Of a stretch of 25,547 bases of DNA, positions 7,065-14,683 are shown one piece after another. Made by a program: the position numbers and the translations under genes. The notes below the pieces were generated by a model that made no database searches, had not been told where the DNA came from, and saw only the letters and a program-made list of their open reading frames with translations. Numbering within the stretch: position 1 is the first letter of the stretch; each line of letters begins with the position of its first letter. Source of the stretch: CAVVDT01 sp964568825 (GTDB lineage: Bacteria; Pseudomonadota; Alphaproteobacteria; Rhizobiales; Aestuariivirgaceae); contig CAZMSA010000031.1 of NCBI GenBank assembly GCA_964568825.1, positions 1-25,547 of the forward strand, read 5' to 3'.

Positions 7065-8297
7065 TCACGCCCCGAGCCGGGCGGGCACCTTGAGGAAGCC
7101 GCGGAACCGCGCCCGCCCGCCGCGGACCGGCTTGGCGGTCAGCTCATAGCGGGGAAAGCGGGCAAGGAATCTGCCGATCGCCACCTGCCCCTCGAGGCGG
7201 GCAAGGCTCAAGCCTAAGCACTGGTGGATACCGGCACCGAAGGCGAGGTGGCGGTTGGGAGTGCGGGCAATATCGAGCCGTTCGGGATCGACAAATTCCG
7301 CCGGATCGCGGTTGGCGCCGCCGATGCACAGATGAACCGGCGTGCCTGGCCCCAGGCGTTCGCCGCCCACCTCCACCTCCCGGGTGGTCATGCGGTTGCC
7401 GAGCTGGTTGGAGCTTTCATAGCGCAGGCATTCCTCCACCGCCGGCTTGATGAGATCCGGCGCCGCCAGCAGCCGCGCCTTTTCCCAAGGGTTCTCCAAA
7501 AGCGCCACCAAGCCGTTGCCGATGAGATTGGTGGTGGTCTCATGGCCGGCGTTGAGGATGAAGATGCAGTTCTGCACCAGCTCGTCGTGGGAAAGACCCT
7601 CAAGCCCGGCTTCGCCCTGGATGAGACGGGTGAGGACGTCCTTTTCGGGGTTGCCGGGGCGGGCGCGGCGGCGCGCCACGAGGCCGTCGAGATAGGCGCT
7701 GAATTCCCTCACCGCCCGGTTGCCGGCCTCGGCGCGCTCAGCGGAAGTGACCGGTTCAAGCGCCCCCAGGATGGCCAGCGACCAGGCCCGCAAGGGCGAT
7801 CGTTCTTCGTTCGGCACGTCCAGAAGGTTGCCGATGATCTCGATGGGAATGGCGGCGGCGAAATCCTCGATGAGATCGGCTTGGCCCTTTTCCGCCATGC
7901 GATCGAGCAGCCGGTCGACCAGGTGGATGAGCGGGTCCTGCATGGCGGCGATGGCGCGCGGGTTGAGGGCGCCGTTGAGGAGGCGCCTGACCCGCGTATG
8001 GCGCGGCGGGTCGTTGAACACCAGGCTGGTAGTATGGTGGGCGTATAACGGGCTCGCCCCGAACTTCGGGCCGAATTCCGTTTTCTTGTCGGAAGAAAAG
8101 CTGGCGGCGTCCTTGTAGACCGCGACCACGTCGGCATAGCGCGTCAGGAAGACGCCACCGCCCGGCAGGCGCTTGACCGGGCAATGCCGGCGCAAGGCCC
8201 GGTAGGTCGGGTAAGGATCGGCATAAAACGCCGCCGGCAGGTTCTGAAGGTCGAAACTGTCGGCCAGGTGCCGCGCATTGTCGGTGTCGGTATCCAT
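7065..8297 (-). CDS. Soluble bacterial cytochrome P450 (class I type)
   Basis: This 410-residue haem monooxygenase shows all family landmarks: I-helix oxygen-binding AGHETTTN, K-helix ExxR (EECLRY), and the haem-ligand loop FGAGIHQCLGLSLAR with the Cys at about residue 360. There is no membrane anchor, so it is cytoplasmic and should depend on a ferredoxin and ferredoxin reductase, neither of which is encoded in the window. The frame stays open upstream to 8486, but the start at 8297 is preferred because AGGAG lies eleven bases before it and the upstream part (rich in Cys and Gln) does not look like P450 sequence. Sequence alone suggests a CYP-family oxidase of unknown substrate. Confidence 0.93.
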   Translation of the reverse strand: MDTDTDNARHLADSFDLQNLPAAFYADPYPTYRALRRHCPVKRLPGGGVFLTRYADVVAVYKDAASFSSDKKTEFGPKFGASPLYAHHTTSLVFNDPPRHTRVRRLLNGALNPRAIAAMQDPLIHLVDRLLDRMAEKGQADLIEDFAAAIPIEIIGNLLDVPNEERSPLRAWSLAILGALEPVTSAERAEAGNRAVREFSAYLDGLVARRRARPGNPEKDVLTRLIQGEAGLEGLSHDELVQNCIFILNAGHETTTNLIGNGLVALLENPWEKARLLAAPDLIKPAVEECLRYESSNQLGNRMTTREVEVGGERLGPGTPVHLCIGGANRDPAEFVDPERLDIARTPNRHLAFGAGIHQCLGLSLARLEGQVAIGRFLARFPRYELTAKPVRGGRARFRGFLKVPARLGA

Positions 8298-8407
8298 GTG
8301 GGGACAATCTCCTATCATGGCACCGAGGCCGCTACCAAGCGCCTCACCGTCCCGAGGTTGTCTCGTCAATTCGATGGATGCTGCATGGCAGTCCATTAAC
8401 CATGCGT

Positions 8408-8444
8408 CAATTTGGGGTTGTGACAAATTGGAAAGCGCAAATTG
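8408..8444 (+). promoter_or_regulatory. Cluster of CAAATTG/CAATTTG motifs before the BA14K gene
   Basis: CAATTTG (8408-8414) is the inverted complement of CAAATTG at 8424-8430, and CAAATTG recurs at 8438-8444. The last copy abuts TTGACA (8445-8450), a plausible -35 hexamer, though no good -10 follows at the usual distance. The stretch is AT-richer than its surroundings and lies in a 222-bp gap between divergent genes, so an operator/promoter region is likely. Confidence 0.4.
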
Positions 8445-8519
8445 TTGACATAAATCATCGCTAACGGTGGCGGTAGCTGGTACCAACCCGCTGCGAGAGA
8501 TCTGAAAAAGGAGTCTATA

Positions 8520-8975
8520 ATGTCAAAAACACCATGGAAAACGCTGGGACTGACGGCCTTGGTGGCCGCCGGCGTATCGCTGGCGACCATGGGTGGCGCA
8601 GCAGCTATGATGCTTTACCCTCAGACCGCGCAGAGCATCGACCAGGCGCGGCAATGGAATAGTGACCTGCAGCAGGCCTACTACTACAAGACCAAGCACA
8701 AGTACAGGAAGAGGCACAGGAGGCAGTGGCGCTACAATCCCCGCCGTTACGGCCCGCGCTACCGGCAATACCGGCCGGGCTGGCACCTTTACAACGGCTG
8801 GTATTATCAGCGCCCGTGGTGGTCGATCGAGGTGGTCCCGGCGCCTCAGCCCTACTACAACGGCGGCAATGCCCATGTGCAGTGGTGCCTCAGCAAGTAC
8901 CGCTCCTATAATCCGTCGACCGACATGTACAAGGGCTACGACGGCTACTATCATCGCTGCATCTCGCCCTATTGA
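8520..8975 (+). CDS. BA14K family secreted or surface protein
   Basis: The 151-residue protein has a hydrophobic N-terminal segment (about residues 9-32) serving as signal peptide or anchor, a highly basic Tyr/Arg-rich middle (KHKYRKRHRRQW, RRYGPRYRQYRPG), and a C-terminal BA14K module: HVQWCLSKYRSYNPSTD and a final YHRCISPY, with a Cys pair likely to form a disulphide. BA14K proteins were first described in Brucella as lectin-like immunoreactive surface proteins and are typical of Hyphomicrobiales; their function is poorly known. AAGGAG lies seven bases before the ATG. A strong terminator follows at 9033-9065, so the gene is monocistronic. Confidence 0.85.
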   Translation: MSKTPWKTLGLTALVAAGVSLATMGGAAAMMLYPQTAQSIDQARQWNSDLQQAYYYKTKHKYRKRHRRQWRYNPRRYGPRYRQYRPGWHLYNGWYYQRPWWSIEVVPAPQPYYNGGNAHVQWCLSKYRSYNPSTDMYKGYDGYYHRCISPY

Positions 8976-9032
8976 TGGCGAACCGCGCGCCGCGTTTGCC
9001 TGAGTGAAGCGCAAGCCGGCCTGACACTCTGG

Positions 9033-9065
9033 TGGCCACGCTGTCTCGTACAGCGTGGCCATTTT
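9033..9065 (+). terminator. Strong rho-independent terminator
   Basis: TGGCCACGCTGT (9033-9044) pairs perfectly with ACAGCGTGGCCA (9050-9061) around the loop CTCGT, and is followed by TTTT. The 12-bp stem ends the BA14K transcript; it lies just outside the stop of the convergent SHOCT gene. Confidence 0.88.
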
Positions 9066-9070
9066 GCTGA

Positions 9071-9409
9071 TCAGTGGCGCGAGAGCACCTTCTTGCGCTC
9101 TTCAAGCTCGGCCTCGTCGATCTCGCCGCGGGCATAGCGCTCTTTCAGGATGTCGAGCGGGGTCTGGCGCGGCGCAACGCTATTGTCAGCGCTGCCGCCG
9201 CTGAACTGGCGTATCGCCAGCACGCCCAACACGATGAGGATGACCCAGAAGGCGATCATCGCGAAGCCGCCGAACAGCATGTGGCCATAGCCCCAGCCGT
9301 GGCCCCATCCCCACCACATGCCTTGATCGTCTGCCGTCTGGGCCAAAGCCGGGGCGGTGGCCGCCAGGAGCAACCCGTTCAACGCGACGATGCGAGAAAG
9401 CCTTGTCAT
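9071..9409 (-). CDS. Small membrane protein with C-terminal SHOCT domain
   Basis: The 112-residue product has an N-terminal hydrophobic segment (about 7-23, probably a signal peptide), a short Trp/Gly/His-rich stretch (MWWGWGHGWGYGH), a transmembrane helix at about 46-66, and a C-terminal SHOCT motif (PLDILKERYARGEIDEAELEERKKVL). SHOCT is a short domain often attached to membrane proteins; a role in oligomerisation is suspected. The start overlaps the PRPP-synthetase-like stop by four bases (ATGA), making this the last gene of a translationally coupled four-gene operon. It may anchor or localise its soluble partners; that is inference. The His/Trp-rich segment could bind metal. Confidence 0.85.
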   Translation of the reverse strand: MTRLSRIVALNGLLLAATAPALAQTADDQGMWWGWGHGWGYGHMLFGGFAMIAFWVILIVLGVLAIRQFSGGSADNSVAPRQTPLDILKERYARGEIDEAELEERKKVLSRH

Positions 9410-10332
9410 GTTCCTTCTCCCTCAGCTGGACCCGGGCCTGCCGGATCGACAAAATCGCTCAACCCCCCAGCCAGCAGGCCGGTGACGTCGATGGCGTTGC
9501 TGGCATGGGCGATGGTGTTGGTGGTGACGATGCGGCAAGCGCCGGCGGCAAGCAAGCGTTGATGGGCATCGGCGGCGAAGATGCCGTGCACGCCGATGCA
9601 GACCGCCGGGGAAAGACCGCTGCCGGCCAGATGGCCGAGCGCTGCCCGCATGGTCTCGCCGCTGGAGATGATATCGTCCACCAGCACCGGGGTCGACCCC
9701 GGCCAGCGCGACACATCGGGCAGCGAGACCTCGACATCGCGGTCGCCGTGGCGGATCTTCTGCAGCACTTCATAAGGTGCCTTCGCCAACCTCGCCACCT
9801 CGCCCACCCATTGCTTGGATTCCGCATCGGGGCCGATGAGCACCGGCTGCGCCACCTCGCGGGCGGCCCATTCAGCGATCAGCGGCGCGGCACCGAGGTT
9901 GACGGCGGGTATGGCGTAGATGTCGGAGAGCGCGCCATAGCGATGCAGGTGGCAATCCACCGCGACCAGCCAGTCGAAGGTCGCCGATATCAGGCTGGCA
10001 AAACTCGCCGAGGTGACGGCCTCGCCGGGGTTGAAGCGGCGGTCCTGGCGCATGTAGGCGAGATAGGGCGCCACCAGCCCGACCGAAGCGGCGCCCAGGT
10101 CGCGGGCGGCATCGGCAGCGAAGATGAGGGCAAGGGCCTTGGCGTCCGGCCGGTCGAGCGGGCAAACGATGATGACCGGGCGGCCGCGCGGATCGTTCAG
10201 GTAGCGCAGATAGGTCTCGCCGTCGGGAAAATGCCTGAGGTCGAGACTGGCCACCTCGGCGCCGGTGGCCCGCGCCAGACCTACCGCCAGATGCTCAGCC
10301 CCCGGCAGCGCAACGAGGAGGGGGCGGGTCAT
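9406..10332 (-). CDS. Ribose-phosphate pyrophosphokinase (PRPP synthetase)-like protein
   Basis: This 308-residue protein is a divergent member of the PRPP synthetase family, which transfers pyrophosphate from ATP to ribose 5-phosphate. Conserved elements are FPDGETYLR near residue 35, YMRQDRRFNPGEAVTS (94-109), VDCHLHRY with catalytic-type His (125-132), and the PRPP-binding loop VLVDDIISSGET (216-227). Its brevity and lack of the usual regulatory features suggest a specialised, perhaps non-allosteric paralogue; a housekeeping prs would be expected elsewhere. Start and stop both overlap neighbours by four bases (ATGA), so it is tightly coupled to the phosphorylase gene. Pairing with a nucleotide phosphorylase suggests it handles the released ribose phosphate, possibly working in reverse to regain ATP from PRPP and AMP. 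Confidence 0.86.
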   Translation of the reverse strand: MTRPLLVALPGAEHLAVGLARATGAEVASLDLRHFPDGETYLRYLNDPRGRPVIIVCPLDRPDAKALALIFAADAARDLGAASVGLVAPYLAYMRQDRRFNPGEAVTSASFASLISATFDWLVAVDCHLHRYGALSDIYAIPAVNLGAAPLIAEWAAREVAQPVLIGPDAESKQWVGEVARLAKAPYEVLQKIRHGDRDVEVSLPDVSRWPGSTPVLVDDIISSGETMRAALGHLAGSGLSPAVCIGVHGIFAADAHQRLLAAGACRIVTTNTIAHASNAIDVTGLLAGGLSDFVDPAGPGPAEGEGT

Positions 10333-11849
10333 AATGGTGAGATATCGATGATGCCGGGATTGGCGGCGATGTAGTTCAGGGCATAGTCCAGTTCGCCCGG
10401 CGTCTCGGCATTGAGCGTATAGAGCGGGGTGCCGCGCTCAACCTCGCTGGCAAGCCTCACATGCAGTTCGACCCCGGCGGCCTGGGCATCGGGTGCCCCG
10501 GCCAGCTTGGCGACCTTGGCGAGGCGGCGGTTGTCGATGGCCGTGACGACGCCATGCGCCTCGGCGCCCACCGGCCGTTGGTGGGTGGCGACGGGCGGCG
10601 CCCGCATGCCGCCTTGCGCCTCGCAGATGGCTTGCAACTTCTTCCAGGCGCGCCCGTCATCGAGGATCGCCGCGGCCAGGCGATCACCTTCGCCAGCTGG
10701 CGCCGCGCCGCCCAGCACCAGCAGGGCACCGGCCAGGCGCAAGGCATGCTCGCGCAGGTCGGCGGGCGCCTCTGGCTTGCCCTGCAGCACCGCCAGGACA
10801 TCACGTGCTTCCAGCGCCGGTCCGATGCCGCGGCCCACCGGCTGGCGCCCGTCGCTCTCGATGATGTCGATCTCCAGCCCGAAGGCGCGGGCCACGTCGC
10901 CGAGTGAGCGGGCGAGGGTGACGGCGGCGGCTTGCGAACGCACCTTGGCGGTCGGGCCGACGGGAATGTCGATGACCACATGGCTGGAGCCGGCGGCAAC
11001 CTTCTTGGACAGCACCGAGGCCACCATCTGCCCCTCGCTGTCGAGGTCGAGCACCCGCTCCACCCGGATGAGGGTATCATCGGCCGGGCTCAGGCCCACC
11101 GCGCCGCCCCACACCACGCACCCGCCCTCGCGTTCCACCACCCGGCGCATGGCTTCGAGGTTGAGATCGACCGGGCACAGCGTCTCCATGGTGTCGGCGG
11201 TGCCGGCCGGCGAGGTGATGGCCCGCGATGAGGTTTTAGGGATGGTGAGGCCCGCGGCAGCCGCGATGGCGACCACGATCGGCGTGGTGCGATTGCCCGG
11301 CAGGCCGCCGACGCAGTGCTTGTCGACGATCGGCCGGGTGTGCCAGGAAAGGCTTTCGCCGACGTTTACCATGGCCCGCGTCAGGCCGACCATCTCGTCA
11401 TAATCGAGCGGGCGTGCCGCGCAGGCGGTGAGGAAGGCGGAAAGCTGGATATCGGAATAGCGCTTGTTGACCACGTCGGTGACGATGTCACCGAGGGCGG
11501 TTGCCCCGAGGCGCTGGCCGTAGACCTTGCCGCGCACCTCCGACAGCGAGGCAACCGGCGGGGCATGGCTGACGAAGATGACATCGCCTTCGCCGACGTC
11601 GAGGGCCTGCCAGGCCGCTTCCGACAGTCCCGCCTCATTGCGCCGCAACAGCCCCATGCTGGTGCGGTACAAGGTGGCGATGACGCTGTGCCCGCCACTT
11701 TCCAGTAGCACCCGCGCATGCGCCTCGAAACCTTCGGCGCGGCACACATGGCAGTCGGCGCGCATGAAGACCACCGCCTCCTGCCGGGTGTCCAGCTCCA
11801 GACGGCGGGCCTTCAGCCAGTTCAGTTGCTCGCTTGGCGGTTTGTTCAT
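10329..11849 (-). CDS. AMP/thymidine phosphorylase of the archaeal DeoA type
   Basis: The 506-residue protein belongs to the nucleoside phosphorylase II family but resembles archaeal AMP phosphorylase rather than E. coli DeoA: it has an extra N-terminal domain of about 80 residues, a phosphate-binding loop DKHCVGGLPGNRTT (176-189) in place of DKHSTGGVGD, and KTSSRAITSPAGTADTME (205-222). Archaeal relatives phosphorolyse nucleoside 5'-monophosphates to base and ribose 1,5-bisphosphate; many bacterial homologues are simply named putative thymidine phosphorylase. The frame is open upstream to 12005 but that part overlaps the MBL gene and is not family-like, so the ATG at 11849, five bases after the upstream stop, is chosen. 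Overlap with the PRPP-synthetase-like gene supports a joint role in nucleotide ribose recycling. Confidence 0.87.
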   Translation of the reverse strand: MNKPPSEQLNWLKARRLELDTRQEAVVFMRADCHVCRAEGFEAHARVLLESGGHSVIATLYRTSMGLLRRNEAGLSEAAWQALDVGEGDVIFVSHAPPVASLSEVRGKVYGQRLGATALGDIVTDVVNKRYSDIQLSAFLTACAARPLDYDEMVGLTRAMVNVGESLSWHTRPIVDKHCVGGLPGNRTTPIVVAIAAAAGLTIPKTSSRAITSPAGTADTMETLCPVDLNLEAMRRVVEREGGCVVWGGAVGLSPADDTLIRVERVLDLDSEGQMVASVLSKKVAAGSSHVVIDIPVGPTAKVRSQAAAVTLARSLGDVARAFGLEIDIIESDGRQPVGRGIGPALEARDVLAVLQGKPEAPADLREHALRLAGALLVLGGAAPAGEGDRLAAAILDDGRAWKKLQAICEAQGGMRAPPVATHQRPVGAEAHGVVTAIDNRRLAKVAKLAGAPDAQAAGVELHVRLASEVERGTPLYTLNAETPGELDYALNYIAANPGIIDISPL

Positions 11850-11854
11850 GAAGG

Positions 11855-13219
11855 TCAGTCCAGCTCGGCCGACTCGCGGTCCTCGGGCACCCGGCAGGTC
11901 CAGCCCAGCTCTTCCTCGATGCGGTGCCTGAGGGTATCGGCCGGTCCCGGTTCGCCGTGCACGATGAAGGTGGTGCGCGGCGGCTCGCGGAAATGCCTCA
12001 GCCACGCCATGATCTCGTCGGCATCGGCATGCGCCGACAGCATGTGAAGGTTATGGACTTCGGCGCGCACCGGCACGTATTCACCGAACATCTTGACGCT
12101 TTCAGCCCCTTGCGTCATCGCCGCCCCGCGGGTGCCGCCGGCCTGGAAACCGGCGAACAGGATGGTGTTGCGCGGATCGGGCGCGAAGCGCTTGATATGA
12201 TGCAGCACCCGTCCGCCCGTCGCCATGCCGCTGGCCGAGACGATGATCTTCGGCGCCGGGTCGGCATCCAGCGCCTTGGACTCTTCCACCGCCCGGGTGT
12301 AGCGCGCCACTCCGCAGGCCGCCCGTGCCTCGGCCTCGCTGAGCCGGTGCTCGTCGGCATGGCGGCAGAACACGTCGGAGACGTCGATGGCCATGGGACT
12401 GTCGAGAAACACCGGGATATCGGGAATGCGGCGCGCCCGCTTCAGGCGTTCGAGATGATAGAGCAGGGTTTGCGCACGCCCCACCGCAAACGACGGGATG
12501 ACCACCGTGCCGCCGCGCGCCACGGTGCGGCTCACCACCTCGGCGAGGGCGTCTTCGGGATCGCGGCGCTCGTGCAGGCGGTCGCCGTAGGTCGATTCGC
12601 ACAACAGATAATCGGCCCGCTCGATGGGCGTCGGATCGAGCATGGTCGGAGTGCCGGAGCGCCCCAGGTCGCCGGAAAAGACGATTGTACGGCCATCCGC
12701 CTTGAGCTCGATGATAGCGGCCCCGAGGATGTGGCCGGCCGGCACAAAACGCGCCGTGGCGCCGCCTGGAAGTTTGACCTCGCTGCGAAATCTGATGCGG
12801 CGAAACTGCCCCAGCACCCTTTCGGCATCTTGCTGGGTATAGAGCGGCAGGGCGGGCTTGTGCTTGGAATAGCCATGGCGGCCGGCGAATTCGGCCTCGC
12901 GCTCCTGCAGGTGGCCGCTGTCGGGCAACAGGATGGCGCACAGGTCGGCGGTGGCATCGGTGGCATAGATGGGTCCCTTGAAGCCCTCGCGAGCCAGCAG
13001 CGGCAGATAGCCGGAATGATCGATATGGGCATGGGTGATGAGCACCGCATCGATGCTGGCGGCATCCACCGGAAACGGCCGCCAGTTGCGCAGGCGCAAC
13101 TGCTTGAAGCCCTGGAACAGGCCGCAATCGACCATCAGCCGCTTACCGTCGATCTCAAGCAGGTACTTTGAGCCGGTGACTGTGCCGACGCCGCCGAGGA
13201 AGTTGATCTTGACAGGCAA
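11855..13219 (-). CDS. Metallo-beta-lactamase/beta-CASP RNase-like protein (Ysh1/Cft2 type)
   Basis: The 454-residue protein has the di-zinc signature THAHIDHSG (H63, H65, D67, H68), further ligands in PAGHILGAA and FSGDLGRSG, the beta-CASP insertion, and the C-terminal motifs SAHADADEIMAWL and FIVHGEP. Family members cut or degrade RNA as endo- or 5'-3' exonucleases (CPSF73, RNase J, bacterial TTHA0252-like). It heads a four-gene operon with nucleotide- and ribose-handling enzymes, suggesting that RNA turnover feeds them. The start codon is TTG, supported by AAAAGGAG nine bases upstream and by the MPVKINFLGGVGTVTGS start typical of the family. Transcription probably starts near 13290 from a class II FNR-type promoter. 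Confidence 0.9.
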   Translation of the reverse strand: MPVKINFLGGVGTVTGSKYLLEIDGKRLMVDCGLFQGFKQLRLRNWRPFPVDAASIDAVLITHAHIDHSGYLPLLAREGFKGPIYATDATADLCAILLPDSGHLQEREAEFAGRHGYSKHKPALPLYTQQDAERVLGQFRRIRFRSEVKLPGGATARFVPAGHILGAAIIELKADGRTIVFSGDLGRSGTPTMLDPTPIERADYLLCESTYGDRLHERRDPEDALAEVVSRTVARGGTVVIPSFAVGRAQTLLYHLERLKRARRIPDIPVFLDSPMAIDVSDVFCRHADEHRLSEAEARAACGVARYTRAVEESKALDADPAPKIIVSASGMATGGRVLHHIKRFAPDPRNTILFAGFQAGGTRGAAMTQGAESVKMFGEYVPVRAEVHNLHMLSAHADADEIMAWLRHFREPPRTTFIVHGEPGPADTLRHRIEEELGWTCRVPEDRESAELD

Positions 13220-13296
13220 TTCACTGCTCTCCTTTTCCGGTTTGTCCGCAAGCGCTGCGCCACATTAAGCCGGCAACTGCAACTGTGATAAGATCA

Positions 13297-13338
13297 AATA
13301 TAGCTGGCCGCGCCGTGATCGACGTTGATGCTGATCAA
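13297..13338 (-). promoter_or_regulatory. FNR/FixK-type box and class II promoter for the RNase-phosphorylase operon
   Basis: TTGATGCTGATCAA (13325-13338) is a perfect match to the FNR/FixK consensus TTGAT-N4-ATCAA. On the minus strand the hexamer TATATT (13302-13297) begins 22 bp after the box, placing the box centre about 41.5 bp before a predicted transcript start near 13290, the classical geometry of an FNR-activated class II promoter. The box also lies 35 bp before the divergent alcohol dehydrogenase, but no good -10 is seen in that direction; class II spacing there would give a leaderless transcript beginning at the ATG. Confidence 0.8.
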
Positions 13339-13373
13339 GGCTGCGACGGGCCGGTCATGACACCGGTTGATGC

Positions 13374-14357
13374 ATGAAAACCATGGCACTCATCGCTACC
13401 GGGCGGCCGCTCGAAATGGTCGAGCGCGATATACCCGTGCCGCGTTCCGATCAGGTGCTGGTCAAGGTTGCGGCATGCGGGGTGTGCCGGACCGATCTCC
13501 ATGTGGTGGACGGAGATCTGCCGGCTGTGCCCTTGCCGATCGTTCCGGGCCACGAGGTGGTGGGACGGATCGCGGCGCTGGGGGCGGCGGTGACGGGGTT
13601 TAATGTCGGCCAGCGGGTCGGCATACCGTGGTTGGGGCACACCTGCGGGCGGTGCTGGTATTGCGGCCATGGGCTGGAAAACCTGTGCGATGAACCCGGC
13701 TTCACCGGCTATACCCTGGATGGCGGTTATGCCGAATACGCCGTTGCCGAGGCGCGCTATTGCTTTGCCCTGCCCGAGGACTACGGCGATGCCGAGGCAG
13801 CGCCGCTGCTGTGCGCCGGCCTCATCGGGCATCGCTGCCTGAAGGCGGCCGGCGAGGCTGAAAATCTCGGCATATACGGCTTCGGCGCAGCAGCCCACAT
13901 CATCGCCCAGGTCGCCGCCAGCCAGGGTCGCAAGGTCTACGCCTTCACGCGTCCCGGCGATGCGCCAGCTCAGGACTTCGCCCGGCGCATGGGGGCAAGC
14001 TGGGCGGGAGACTCAGACAAGCCGCCGCCGCAGCTTCTCGATGCCGCCATTATCTTCGCCCCCGTCGGCGCCCTGGTGCCCGCGGCGCTGAAGGCGGTGC
14101 GCAAGGGCGGCACGGTGGTGTGCGGCGGCATCCACATGAGCGACATACCTGCCTTTGCCTATGAAATCCTGTGGGGCGAACGGGTGGTGCGCTCCATCGC
14201 CAACCTCACGCGCGAGGACGCACGCGAATTCCTCGCCCTAGCGCCCAAGGTGCCGGTCAGGACCGAGGTTGAACTGTTCCCTCTCGCGCTGGCCAACGAG
14301 GCGCTCGCTAGGTTGCGAGAAGGCCGCCTCACCGGGGCCGCCGTCCTGGTGCCTTGA
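13374..14357 (+). CDS. Zinc-dependent alcohol dehydrogenase (MDR family)
   Basis: The 327-residue protein is a medium-chain NAD(P)-dependent alcohol dehydrogenase. Catalytic zinc ligands are C38 (CGVCRTDLH), H60/E61 (GHEVVGRI) and C147 (LLCAGL); structural zinc is held by four Cys at about 91, 94, 97 and 105 (TCGRCWYCGHG, ENLCDEP). The Rossmann motif GFGAAA follows near residue 169. The closest general type is the AdhP-like propanol-preferring group. No Shine-Dalgarno precedes the ATG at 13374; codon 4 is another ATG. It is transcribed divergently from the RNase-phosphorylase operon across a shared FNR/FixK box, consistent with a fermentative role in reoxidising NADH when oxygen is low. Confidence 0.9.
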   Translation: MKTMALIATGRPLEMVERDIPVPRSDQVLVKVAACGVCRTDLHVVDGDLPAVPLPIVPGHEVVGRIAALGAAVTGFNVGQRVGIPWLGHTCGRCWYCGHGLENLCDEPGFTGYTLDGGYAEYAVAEARYCFALPEDYGDAEAAPLLCAGLIGHRCLKAAGEAENLGIYGFGAAAHIIAQVAASQGRKVYAFTRPGDAPAQDFARRMGASWAGDSDKPPPQLLDAAIIFAPVGALVPAALKAVRKGGTVVCGGIHMSDIPAFAYEILWGERVVRSIANLTREDAREFLALAPKVPVRTEVELFPLALANEALARLREGRLTGAAVLVP

Positions 14358-14397
14358 TCAGCGAGCCCGGCGCCGCAACCGTAGCTGTCCACAGGCC

Positions 14398-14637
14398 CTA
14401 GTGGTGAATACGGTCGACGAGCGCCAGAAGCTCGCCGCGCAAGGCATCGCGCCGGCTCTCCAGCCGGGCAGCCTCGGCAGAGTCCCTTTCGGCGTTGGCA
14501 ATCTCGTCAAGACGCTCGGCGACGTCTTCATATTGACCGCACAGGTCGCGGAAGGCCGGATCGTTCGCATGCATCTCATCGAGCGCCTCGCGGCTCACTG
14601 GACTTTCGTCAAGAAGAAATCTTGCCAGCCTCGGCAT
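14398..14637 (-). CDS. Small YdcH/DUF465-like helical protein
   Basis: This 79-residue, highly charged protein contains DPAFRDLCGQYEDVAERLDE, then a short break, then ARLESRRDALRGELLALV, a two-helix pattern resembling YdcH (DUF465) proteins, which form small helical hairpins of unknown function. The ATG at 14637 is selected because AAAGGAGG ends five bases upstream; the GTG two codons earlier overlaps that ribosome site. It converges on the alcohol dehydrogenase and is divergent from the universal stress gene. A class II FNR-type promoter reads into it, so induction at low oxygen is likely. Homology is judged by eye only. Confidence 0.7.
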   Translation of the reverse strand: MPRLARFLLDESPVSREALDEMHANDPAFRDLCGQYEDVAERLDEIANAERDSAEAARLESRRDALRGELLALVDRIHH

Positions 14638-14683
14638 AGGCACCTCCTTTCAGTCAGTAGTGCAATTCGCAAAATCTTGATAA

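Noticed and set aside
8298..8486. N-terminal extension of the P450
   Set aside because: Open by chance; the ribosome site is at the internal ATG (8297) and the extension does not resemble P450 sequence.
11924..13171. Long plus-strand open frame of 415 codons antisense to the beta-CASP gene
   Set aside because: GC-rich shadow of a clear minus-strand gene; the translation lacks any recognisable family pattern.
13285..13297. Second FNR-like half-site pair (GTGATAAGATCAA) near the divergent gap
   Set aside because: Spacing is one base too short for an FNR/FixK dimer and it overlaps the predicted transcript start; treated as chance.
13339..13373. FNR class II promoter for the alcohol dehydrogenase from the 13325 box
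   Set aside because: No -10-like hexamer at the required distance, and spacing would make the transcript leaderless; kept only as a possibility, not called as a feature.
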